From: Prorocentrum cordatum
Taxonomy: Eukaryota; Sar; Dinophyceae; Prorocentrales; Prorocentraceae
DNA: 64,000 nt
Direction: 5' to 3'
NCBI GenBank assembly: GCA_963575745.1
Contig: CAUYUJ010017898.1
Location: 48,544-112,543 of the forward strand
Of this stretch, positions 9,576 to 16,003 are shown piece by piece (positions within the stretch are counted from its first letter, which is position 1; the number at the start of each line of letters is the position of its first letter). The notes beneath the pieces were generated by a model. The model did no database searches, was not told the DNA's origin, and saw nothing but the letters and a program-made list of their open reading frames with translations. The position numbers and the translations under genes are program-made.

Positions 9576-10695
9576 CCTTCTTGCGCCTGTCCGACTCCTC
9601 CGCGAACAAACGCTGCTGCTTGAGTGTGAACGCCTCCGACTTCTGCTCCTCCGCGATGAACTTGGCGAAGTCGCCCGTGACCGCGGCCGTCCCCGAGTCG
9701 AGGGTGGACGCGATCATCATCTCGAGCCCCCTGAAGTCCGGGCTCTTGGGCGACCTCCTCGTCGCCCGCTCGATGTACATCACCCTCCTGGCGAGCATCT
9801 CCATACCCGCCAGGCGATAGACCTCCAGCTGGTCGAAGCACAACGTATGATGGAAGATGCTCAGGAGCGAGGCGTGGTGATGAGCCACGGCCGTGTCCGG
9901 CCCCACGCCCGAGTCCCGCACCCACTTGTCGTGGTAGGTGGCGACGGTCTCGCCCGACGAGCGGATGATCGAGACCAGCTCGACCGCCGCGCTCGGCCCA
10001 CGGAACGGCCAGTCGCTGTCCAAGCCGCTGCTGGAGCCTGCGCCGGCGGCGATCTCCTGCGTCCTCTTCTGGAGCCCAGCCATCGCGTCGCGGAACTCGA
10101 TGTACCGATGATCGCGGCCGTCTCGGGTGATCGCCATCACGCGTGGGTCTCTGCCAGCCCCGGACCTCTTCTCCTCCTTCCAGTCCTCCAGGTCGGCAGG
10201 GGCCACACGCTCCAGTGCTGTCCACCGGCCCTCGACAAGACCCAGCGCCGTCGACCCCCGCTGCACGAACCGGGCTGGGTTGCTGGTCACCGCGGCGTCG
10301 ACCTGCTCCCCGAACTCCTCGGCTCCCGTGTCCGAGACCACCCAGACAGCGGCGCCGCGGCTTGGTGCCGTGGCCGCGCCACCGATGAGCACCGCCAGCG
10401 CCTCCCCCTGCTGCTGGAGGGAAAGGAGCTGGTCCTCGCTGAGGTCCCCGAACATGTAGATGTTCCCCCGCACACGCTGAGGCACCTGACATCCTCGAGG
10501 TAGTGGGACCACCCTGTGGTTGGCCAGGTCCAGCACCTCGACGTTGTAGTCCGGGGTCGAGACGACCCACTTGGTGCCATCGCCCACGCGGTTCAGCAAC
10601 AAGCGGTGGTGCCACCGAAAGTGGTCGTCGTCTGGGAAGTCGATCGCCACCTGTGGGTTCCCCACGTCCAAGGCCATCTCCCGTGCCGCTGCCAT
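9562..10695 (-). CDS. YR-1 Gag-like protein, main part
   Basis: About 377 residues. The open frame has a GTG at 10698, but the ATG at 10695 is chosen because it overlaps the preceding stop as TGATG. A segment KWVVSTPDYNVEVLDL and a downstream VRGNIYMFGD parallel the YR-2 Gag (RVLISTPDGGVYEELYDL, VGNLYRF). The C-terminal third (DWPFRGPSAAVELVSII, then QLEVYRLAGMEMLARR and a charged tail) also aligns with YR-2 (DWPRDGPRTTLWCLRSL, QLYKYMYAMEYE). No zinc knuckle is seen. A capsid role is inferred only from position and conservation between the two elements. Confidence 0.75.
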   Translation of the reverse strand: MAAAREMALDVGNPQVAIDFPDDDHFRWHHRLLLNRVGDGTKWVVSTPDYNVEVLDLANHRVVPLPRGCQVPQRVRGNIYMFGDLSEDQLLSLQQQGEALAVLIGGAATAPSRGAAVWVVSDTGAEEFGEQVDAAVTSNPARFVQRGSTALGLVEGRWTALERVAPADLEDWKEEKRSGAGRDPRVMAITRDGRDHRYIEFRDAMAGLQKRTQEIAAGAGSSSGLDSDWPFRGPSAAVELVSIIRSSGETVATYHDKWVRDSGVGPDTAVAHHHASLLSIFHHTLCFDQLEVYRLAGMEMLARRVMYIERATRRSPKSPDFRGLEMMIASTLDSGTAAVTGDFAKFIAEEQKSEAFTLKQQRLFAEESDRRKKDGKS

Positions 10696-11228
10696 CACTT
10701 CCGACTAGCCCTCGGCCGCCAGACGTCCCCCTCGTTGGGTGTCTCGACGCCAGATGGTCCCGATCCAGGGCTGGAAAGGCTAGGAGCGCCAAGAGCCAGT
10801 ACGCCAGGCAGCGGAGCCGCGCCACTCGCTGGCGCTGGCAGCGACCAGGTGGCGGAGACTCCTCCAGGAAGGCCGACGCTCGCGCCGCCCTCCGCCGCGG
10901 CCGCGAAGCGGCCGTTGCCCCACCAGGAGCAAGCGCGGGCCGCCCACGCCAGGAGCGCCGCGCCTGCAAGGGATAGCCCGCTCAGCGTCCAGAAGCCCAG
11001 CCCGGCGCCGGGCGCCGCTGGGCAGGCCGGGCAGGCCGGCACGATCACCTCCGGACAGGCGGCCGGAGGGCAGACCGCTGCCGGGCAGACCGGCGGCGGA
11101 CAGTGGTCAAGCTCGTGCCCGACCACGCAAGGCGCCGCCTCCGGCGCCTGGGGGTAGCCAGCGAGGCCACCGAGCAGCGAGCCCGCGAATCCAGCAATCG
11201 CGGCGAGAGCAGGGTCGGTGGCGCGCAT
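10695..11228 (-). CDS. YR-1 upstream ORF: Cys-Pro-rich protein with hydrophobic helix
   Basis: About 177 residues from ATG 11228 (a GTG lies upstream in frame at 11246). Features: a small hydrophobic/glycine N-terminus (IAGFAGSLLGGLAGY), a Cys-Pro repeat region (CPPPVCPAAVCPPAACP, CPACPAAP) around residues 30-72, then a hydrophobic stretch SGLSLAGAALLAW that could be a membrane anchor. The same order forms the N-terminus of the single YR-2 Gag ORF, so this is probably the Gag N-terminal region made as a separate protein, ending in TGATG with the next ORF. Function unknown. Confidence 0.7.
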   Translation of the reverse strand: MRATDPALAAIAGFAGSLLGGLAGYPQAPEAAPCVVGHELDHCPPPVCPAAVCPPAACPEVIVPACPACPAAPGAGLGFWTLSGLSLAGAALLAWAARACSWWGNGRFAAAAEGGASVGLPGGVSATWSLPAPASGAAPLPGVLALGAPSLSSPGSGPSGVETPNEGDVWRPRASRK

Positions 11229-11248
11229 CACACTCGGCTCAATCACTG

Positions 11249-11305
11249 AGCCAAAAACTTGAGGTGGGGCAGGCTACGATCGTGACAACGATAACATGGC
11301 ACACC

Positions 11306-11307
<2 letters not shown>
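11249..11307 (-). repeat. YR-1 split direct repeat A1 (5' outer end)
   Basis: Exact copy of 4754-4812. On the minus strand the element starts ATGGTGTGCCATG, directly next to the (TA)n tract. Confidence 0.92.

Positions 11308-11350
<43 letters not shown>
11308..11350. repeat. (TA)n tract between the two YR elements
   Basis: Interrupted alternating AT/TA separating the 5' end of YR-1 from the 3' end of YR-2. With 4373-4418 it suggests both elements entered one TA-rich target. Confidence 0.95.
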
Positions 11351-11486
11351 GTTCCTCCGAGGAGCTCTTTTTCCACGGTGGCCAGACCAAAGGTTTGATC
11401 TGTGTGCTTACTGGTGCCCAGAGCTCTAGGCGAGAGGATGCAATCAGGCGCCAGTCCTCGAGACCGACGGCAGTCAGCACAACACC
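11351..11486 (-). repeat. YR-2 split direct repeat B2 (outer)
   Basis: 136 bp, GTTCCTCCGAGGAGC to CAGTCAGCACAACACC, identical by eye to 11619-11754. Abuts the TA tract. Confidence 0.92.
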
Positions 11487-11523
11487 TCGCGTAGATTTTG
11501 CTCCGCGGGTGGGCTCGGGGGGG

Positions 11524-11616
11524 AGCTTGAGCACAATCGGTAGCGGGCGTGCTGCGACGCGCGGCCCCCTGTCCTCAAGGCACTCTCAGAAAAGATTCAC
11601 ATGCACGCATTGCCAT
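11524..11616 (-). repeat. YR-2 split direct repeat A2 (inner)
   Basis: 93 bp, AGCTTGAGCACAATCGG to CATGCACGCATTGCCAT, repeated at 17615-17707. Confidence 0.92.
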
Positions 11617-11618
11617 CT

Positions 11619-11754
11619 GTTCCTCCGAGGAGCTCTTTTTCCACGGTGGCCAGACCAAAGGTTTGATCTGTGTGCTTACTGGTGCCCAGAGCTCTAGGCG
11701 AGAGGATGCAATCAGGCGCCAGTCCTCGAGACCGACGGCAGTCAGCACAACACC
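11619..11754 (-). repeat. YR-2 split direct repeat B1 (inner)
   Basis: 136-bp inner copy of B, starting 2 bp after A2 and ending 43 bp before the Pol-frame stop (11798). Confidence 0.92.
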
Positions 11755-11797
11755 ACAAAATCGGAGAACTCCGAAACCATATGTCTGGAGCCTCGAC

Positions 11798-12562
11798 TTA
11801 AAGGCGAGGGGCCACTTTAGAAAGCATCCCCTGAAACACATGGTTCCGATGTGCATTGAGAAACGCACGAGCAATATGTACACACAGGACACTTGGGTAG
11901 GGTTCGGCGATAGCCGTGAGAAACCGACCGGCGTTATCTTTACCGGCGAGTTCAATGTGGGCCTTACCTGAGAACGAGCATATTCCTCTACCACAGCACT
12001 TGAAAGGACGCAGACTTGACAGGTCAGCATTAGCATAAAGGATTGCAGTGCGCTTTCGCCACGGAGTGCCGAAAGCGCAGAAGTCCACGGTTAAGCGCTG
12101 GACCCCGGACCGCTTTGAGACTCTTTCAGCCACCGGTTGCTTCCAGAGCCAGGAGGACCCCGGGTTTTCCAGGCCAACAGGGATCCCAAGGGACAGCGCT
12201 AACTCAAAAAGACTAAAACTGAACGCACAGAGCCTATTGCCTTGCAAAACTTTCAGAGCATCACCAGGCGTCAATCCAGGGAGGCCCTGAGGGTGCGAGC
12301 TGCTTCTGAGCGGGGGGGGGCCATCTGGTCGGTTGCGCGCAAGCGACATCGACTGACAAGGCGTGCCCAACCACACAGCTGCCACAAGGCCTGACCGAAG
12401 CCATCCGCGAACAAGTTGCTGAACTCTGCGCTGCAGAAGGTCTGACGCTGGGTCGTGCTTGAGGTCCAGCTCAAAGGCGGCCAGGCTGCCGTGGGAGACT
12501 CGCCGCCACGCCAGAGAGAGGCGCCCTGACCCGCTGAACACTTCTAGGAACACGGGTTGGCC
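11798..12562 (-). CDS. YR-2 C5-methyltransferase-like domain (C-terminal part of Pol frame)
   Basis: This is the last ~255 residues of the frame that begins at 16003, listed separately because it starts about 9 nt after the YR stop codon (12571). Motifs: FLEVFSGSGRLSLAW (motif I, SAM-binding type, near 12533), WLGTPCQSMSLAR (motif IV with candidate catalytic Cys, near 12360), GLENPGSSW (motif VI-like, near 12172) and FGTPWRKRT. It aligns in order and spacing with the YR-1 domain, which sits before the YR. Expected activity, if real, is cytosine methylation of DNA. No target-recognition domain is obvious. Translation would need either read-through in the Pol frame or a frame change after the YR. 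Confidence 0.7.
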   Translation of the reverse strand, partial: GQPVFLEVFSGSGRLSLAWRRVSHGSLAAFELDLKHDPASDLLQRRVQQLVRGWLRSGLVAAVWLGTPCQSMSLARNRPDGPPPLRSSSHPQGLPGLTPGDALKVLQGNRLCAFSFSLFELALSLGIPVGLENPGSSWLWKQPVAERVSKRSGVQRLTVDFCAFGTPWRKRTAILYANADLSSLRPFKCCGRGICSFSGKAHIELAGKDNAGRFLTAIAEPYPSVLCVHIARAFLNAHRNHVFQGMLSKVAPRL

Positions 12563-15500
12563 GCCGGCCTCTACAGCCCGAGCCAGATGTTGGATAGGCG
12601 CCCGCCAATGGTGCCGACCAGGCGCGTGGCGCGGCGCTGCTCGGAGATCGGAAGCCGTCGCATCAGCCCTGCCACGCGACCCCCTTTGGTGTAGCGCCGT
12701 GGGGACAAGTCCGACACCCACCTCCCTCTCTTGTTGGTCTCGTCGAGGCTTCTGAACTTTGCGAGGTACTCGTGGGAGGCCCCCCCGTGTCGGAGGGTGT
12801 AGAGCGATGGCGGTCCCAGGACGCCGAGGTGCAGCGCGGCCGCAGCACGCCTGAAGACCAGGGCCCTCTGGTTGTAGCTCAGGTCGAAGACGCGGCTGCC
12901 TGGCGCGGCTCGGGCACGCAGCGCCTGCAGCAGCGGTGGCAGCCAGGTGAACCCCGGGTTGTCCAGAAGGAGGCCCTCGTCGTAGACTCCCGTCTTCGAA
13001 GGCTGAGCGCACTCCATTGGATGTAGGACCACCAACCAGAAGTTCAGGAAGGTTCGCCCCGGAGGGGCGCCCTCGGCAGGCGGGATCACCTGCTCGCGCG
13101 TCAGGCCGAGCAGCTCTGCCGGTCGGAGGTACAGCGCGAAGCAGGCCGCCGTCGCCGCCGCCGCTGCCGTCTCGCCTGCATTCAGCATCCAGCCGATCAT
13201 CAGGCAAGCAATCGGCCAGGGCAGCGGCACCCGAGATCGTGGTGGTACCAGCCGGGCCCAGCCCTTCGCAGCCCGAGCGGCCCTCGGGAAGGCCACCTGC
13301 AGCCGACCGAGCGCCGCGCGGCAATGAACCAGTGCCGCCATGTACTTCGTCGCCTCCTCGCTCGGGTAACCGTCGTAGAACAGCTGGTTGAAGGAGGTCA
13401 CCAGTGCGACGTCCAGCTCGGGCACCTTCCCGATCGGCAGTCGGACCGAGGTCGCCCACCCCGTGAACCTCGACACCCTGTCGGCAAAGTCCTGGCGGGT
13501 CGCCTCCCCCACGGCCTGCGTCCCCAGGAAGGTCAGCGAGCCCGAGGTCGCCGCCGTGTTGGCGGCGGGGAAGGCGCGCCTCCTGGCAACTCGGCGGTCC
13601 GCCTGGTCCCCCCAGGACTGCGCAGATGCGCTCTGGGAGCGGCCCCGGCGCCCGAGGTAGGCGGGCGCTGGGGCTGCTGGAGCTGCCGCGGGCCGCCTGC
13701 GAAGGGCGCCCGACGGGCTGGCAGCAGACGCTCCCCGGGGCGACGACCGCTGGAGCATACCACGCCTCGGGCCTAGCACCAGGCCGGTTCCGTGATGCTG
13801 GGTCGGCAGAGTTGAACTCGGACGGCAGCCACCTCCAGTACGCCGCCGAGCCTGAGGCCAGCAGCAGACATGCCACCTGCCGGCAGACGGCGAGGAGGGC
13901 GGGCGCCGACGATCGCCCCTTTGCCAGAGCCAAGATGGGAGCCATGGCATCATTCAGCATCACGTGGGCCTTCCGAAAGGACCTCTTGGAGCGAAGCTTG
14001 TGCTTGAGCGCCATCACGCCGGCCCTGGCCTCCAGGATGACCTGAGGAGCTGGGCGCCGCCAGGGCACCGAGAGGACCGGGTGCCAGTGGTCCCTCCAGA
14101 TGTCGGGCGGGACCTCCTCGAAGCTAGGGTCCACGTCGGAGACTTCGGGCCAGTCTGGAACGGTTCCTGAGGAGCCTTGACCAGGGACAGCAGCGGCTCG
14201 GGGCCCAAGGCGTTGGCGCTCAGCTTCCCGAGAGAACCTCCAACGCTCGTTGTACCGGGCCAGACGCTTGACCGAGTCCTCAGAAGCCTCCCGCTGGGTA
14301 ACTCCAAATCCCCAAGACGACGCATCCAGGCACGTAAGGGTGGTGTCGAAGGGCACCCCGAGGTCCCTGCTGCAGAAGATGAGGAGAGCCCGAGCCCAGC
14401 GCAGTTCACGACGGACGACGGGCCAGAGCTTAGCGGTGCGATTGTGGTACACCTCCCCGAACTTGTAGACGGCCCCCAGGCACGAGAGGAGCTCCCTCCT
14501 AATGAGCACCCTGGACGTGATGTGCGAAACGATCCTCACCATCTCCTTTCCAGAACAGAACCCACGTCGGAGGACTTCCTGAATCCCAAGGTACAACTTC
14601 CACCTAAGCCTGGGGTTGAGCGAGATCACGGGCGAGTCCGGGTCGAAGGACCAGCCAAGAGTCTCCCCGCCCACTCCGCTCTCCACCCCGTGGGTAGGCA
14701 ATCCCACAGCACGCATATGATGATTGACCTGACGGGCAGCAGCAGTAGCAGAGGCCTCCGATAGCGACAGAGCAACGAAGTTGTCGACGTACTCGGTATG
14801 AACAACGCCTGAGTCGACGACAGGGGCAGGTAGGCGATCGACCAGGACACGCTCCGGCCTGACGAGGCCAGCACGCTGCGAGACAATCTCATTCACTGAC
14901 TGACACAACCAAAGACTGAGACTGAATCCCATCGGAGGGCACCTGAAGCACGGATGGACCCACTGCGTAGGCGACACGGGTCTTCCATTCGCGTCGACCG
15001 AGATCCCCATCTCCCCAGCCCTGATCTTAGGGAGTCCGAAGTACCGCCGAAGCCAAGGTGGGAGCAACATGGTATAGAAGGCATCCGCGATGTCCACACC
15101 AGCGACACACACAGGCTCCCGACTGTCAACTCGGAGTTGGGAGAACGCGGCCCCAGTTGCCAGCTTCACTTTGGGGGGCTCGTCGAACAACTGGGAGGGG
15201 ATCCGACCATCCAGTATGAGCCTCAGGGCCCCTGACTTCTTATAGACGAAAAACATTCCCACTGAGCTCAGCGCATCGGTATGAAACTCAACGAGGTGCG
15301 ATGACAAAAGACGGTGCGATACTTTCTTATATAAGCGAGGGTTCCTCAAGTTGGGATCCGAATACGCCCTCTTCGGAGCGTGCTCCGCGACCCGGGCAAG
15401 CCCCCGCTCACGGGGCAAAAGTAGTTCTTGAAGGCGGTGACCAATACTCACGCTGTCATCCCCGATGAGCGCAGACAAGGACTTCGGTTCGGAGCCCACG

Positions 15501-16003
15501 CTCGGCAGGGAGATCAGATCGACGCGGTCGAAGGTCACCGGCGCAATCACGGCAGACTCCTGGTCGTATGACTGCGCGACGCGGAGCTCCTCAAGGGCTC
15601 CTGCGGGAGTGAGGTCGGGCGGGGGCACTCCGAAGGCGTCGACGGCCTCCTGGATCACCGCCAGAGCCTCCTGCTGGGCGGTCGTCGGGCCGGTGAGGCC
15701 GGTGGGCCGCGGGCAGCTCGAACCAGTGTACATCTCATTCATGGCGCGGATGGCGTCGACGACCATCTCGCGGCGGTGACTGGTCCTGTGGAGTCGCCTC
15801 TTAGTTGTGCGAGAAAGGTCAGTGGCCACAAAACTGCGCTCACCTCCGGCGGGCACAGGGAGCGGAAAGAGATCCCGATGCCGTCGCTGACGAGCAGGCT
15901 GAGCCTCATGTACATCTGCAGCGCGGGAGGCGATATCCGCGAAGCCCCCTCGAGAGTCGCTGAAGGCGGTCGGGGAGTCCGCCTCCAGGCCCCGCTCCAT
16001 CAT
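11798..16003 (-). CDS. YR-2 Pol frame: RT, RNase H, YR-overlapped segment, methyltransferase-like domain
   Basis: A 1401-codon open frame starting at ATG 16003, overlapping the Gag stop as ATGA. RT: LRLILDGRIPSQLF, motif A VAGVDIADAFYTM (~305), CPPMGFSLSLWL, motif C YVDN (~405). RNase H: CLDASSWGFG (~560), then an acidic/basic stretch to SEFNSADPASR (~734). Between about residues 790 and 1145 the frame reads only Arg/Gly/Pro-rich shadow of the YR encoded one frame over (13953-12571). It then carries the methyltransferase-like domain. The RT-RNase H part is confident. Whether one protein spans the shadow region is not known; high GC makes a chance open frame plausible. Confidence 0.8.
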   Translation of the reverse strand: MMERGLEADSPTAFSDSRGGFADIASRAADVHEAQPARQRRHRDLFPLPVPAGGERSFVATDLSRTTKRRLHRTSHRREMVVDAIRAMNEMYTGSSCPRPTGLTGPTTAQQEALAVIQEAVDAFGVPPPDLTPAGALEELRVAQSYDQESAVIAPVTFDRVDLISLPSVGSEPKSLSALIGDDSVSIGHRLQELLLPRERGLARVAEHAPKRAYSDPNLRNPRLYKKVSHRLLSSHLVEFHTDALSSVGMFFVYKKSGALRLILDGRIPSQLFDEPPKVKLATGAAFSQLRVDSREPVCVAGVDIADAFYTMLLPPWLRRYFGLPKIRAGEMGISVDANGRPVSPTQWVHPCFRCPPMGFSLSLWLCQSVNEIVSQRAGLVRPERVLVDRLPAPVVDSGVVHTEYVDNFVALSLSEASATAAARQVNHHMRAVGLPTHGVESGVGGETLGWSFDPDSPVISLNPRLRWKLYLGIQEVLRRGFCSGKEMVRIVSHITSRVLIRRELLSCLGAVYKFGEVYHNRTAKLWPVVRRELRWARALLIFCSRDLGVPFDTTLTCLDASSWGFGVTQREASEDSVKRLARYNERWRFSREAERQRLGPRAAAVPGQGSSGTVPDWPEVSDVDPSFEEVPPDIWRDHWHPVLSVPWRRPAPQVILEARAGVMALKHKLRSKRSFRKAHVMLNDAMAPILALAKGRSSAPALLAVCRQVACLLLASGSAAYWRWLPSEFNSADPASRNRPGARPEAWYAPAVVAPGSVCCQPVGRPSQAARGSSSSPSARLPRAPGPLPERICAVLGGPGGPPSCQEARLPRRQHGGDLGLADLPGDAGRGGGDPPGLCRQGVEVHGVGDLGPTADREGARAGRRTGDLLQPAVLRRLPERGGDEVHGGTGSLPRGARSAAGGLPEGRSGCEGLGPAGTTTISGAAALADCLPDDRLDAECRRDGSGGGDGGLLRAVPPTGRAARPDARAGDPACRGRPSGANLPELLVGGPTSNGVRSAFEDGSLRRGPPSGQPGVHLAATAAAGAACPSRARQPRLRPELQPEGPGLQACCGRAAPRRPGTAIALHPPTRGGLPRVPRKVQKPRRDQQEREVGVGLVPTALHQRGSRGRADATASDLRAAPRHAPGRHHWRAPIQHLARAVEAGGQPVFLEVFSGSGRLSLAWRRVSHGSLAAFELDLKHDPASDLLQRRVQQLVRGWLRSGLVAAVWLGTPCQSMSLARNRPDGPPPLRSSSHPQGLPGLTPGDALKVLQGNRLCAFSFSLFELALSLGIPVGLENPGSSWLWKQPVAERVSKRSGVQRLTVDFCAFGTPWRKRTAILYANADLSSLRPFKCCGRGICSFSGKAHIELAGKDNAGRFLTAIAEPYPSVLCVHIARAFLNAHRNHVFQGMLSKVAPRL
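12571..13953 (-). CDS. YR-2 tyrosine recombinase
   Basis: A 460-residue frame from ATG 13953, in +1 relation to Pol. The first ~120 residues overlap RNase H and a linker. Recombinase-like sequence starts near AANTAATSGSLTFLGTQA, with an N-terminal helical part (ATRQDFADRVSRFTGWAT). Catalytic region: Arg in ALYLRPAELLGL (~277), box II as SLYTLRHGGASHEY (~388), KRGRW, and nucleophile Tyr in PRRYTKGG (~421). The usual HxxR histidine position is Tyr (YTLR), unlike YR-1, which has HSWR. The stop at 12571 is followed within about 9 nt by the methyltransferase-like domain in the Pol frame. Confidence 0.85.
   Translation of the reverse strand: MMPWLPSWLWQRGDRRRPPSSPSAGRWHVCCWPQARRRTGGGCRPSSTLPTQHHGTGLVLGPRRGMLQRSSPRGASAASPSGALRRRPAAAPAAPAPAYLGRRGRSQSASAQSWGDQADRRVARRRAFPAANTAATSGSLTFLGTQAVGEATRQDFADRVSRFTGWATSVRLPIGKVPELDVALVTSFNQLFYDGYPSEEATKYMAALVHCRAALGRLQVAFPRAARAAKGWARLVPPRSRVPLPWPIACLMIGWMLNAGETAAAAATAACFALYLRPAELLGLTREQVIPPAEGAPPGRTFLNFWLVVLHPMECAQPSKTGVYDEGLLLDNPGFTWLPPLLQALRARAAPGSRVFDLSYNQRALVFRRAAAALHLGVLGPPSLYTLRHGGASHEYLAKFRSLDETNKRGRWVSDLSPRRYTKGGRVAGLMRRLPISEQRRATRLVGTIGGRLSNIWLGL

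Larger units (their letters stand above)
4420..11307 (-). mobile_element. YR-1: complete tyrosine-recombinase retroelement (DIRS/PAT-like)
   Basis: A 6.9-kb minus-strand element. Read 5' to 3' on the minus strand it is A1 (11307-11249), Gag ORFs, Pol (RT-RNase H-methyltransferase-like), YR, then B1 (5082-4815), A2 (4812-4754) and B2 (4687-4420). The A1-ORFs-B1-A2-B2 order is the split direct repeat layout known for PAT/Ngaro-type YR retrotransposons. Repeat copies look identical by eye and all ORFs are open, which suggests recent activity. Both outer ends abut TA tracts. The C5-methyltransferase-like domain resembles what has been reported for dinoflagellate retrotransposons; classic DIRS/PAT elements carry a Dam-like one. 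Confidence 0.88.

Noticed and set aside
5036-10969. A 1977-codon minus-strand open frame as one giant protein
   Set aside because: Only its last ~375 codons (the YR) have recognisable motifs; the rest is the shadow of Pol and Gag in another frame, Arg/Ser/Pro-rich from GC-rich codons.
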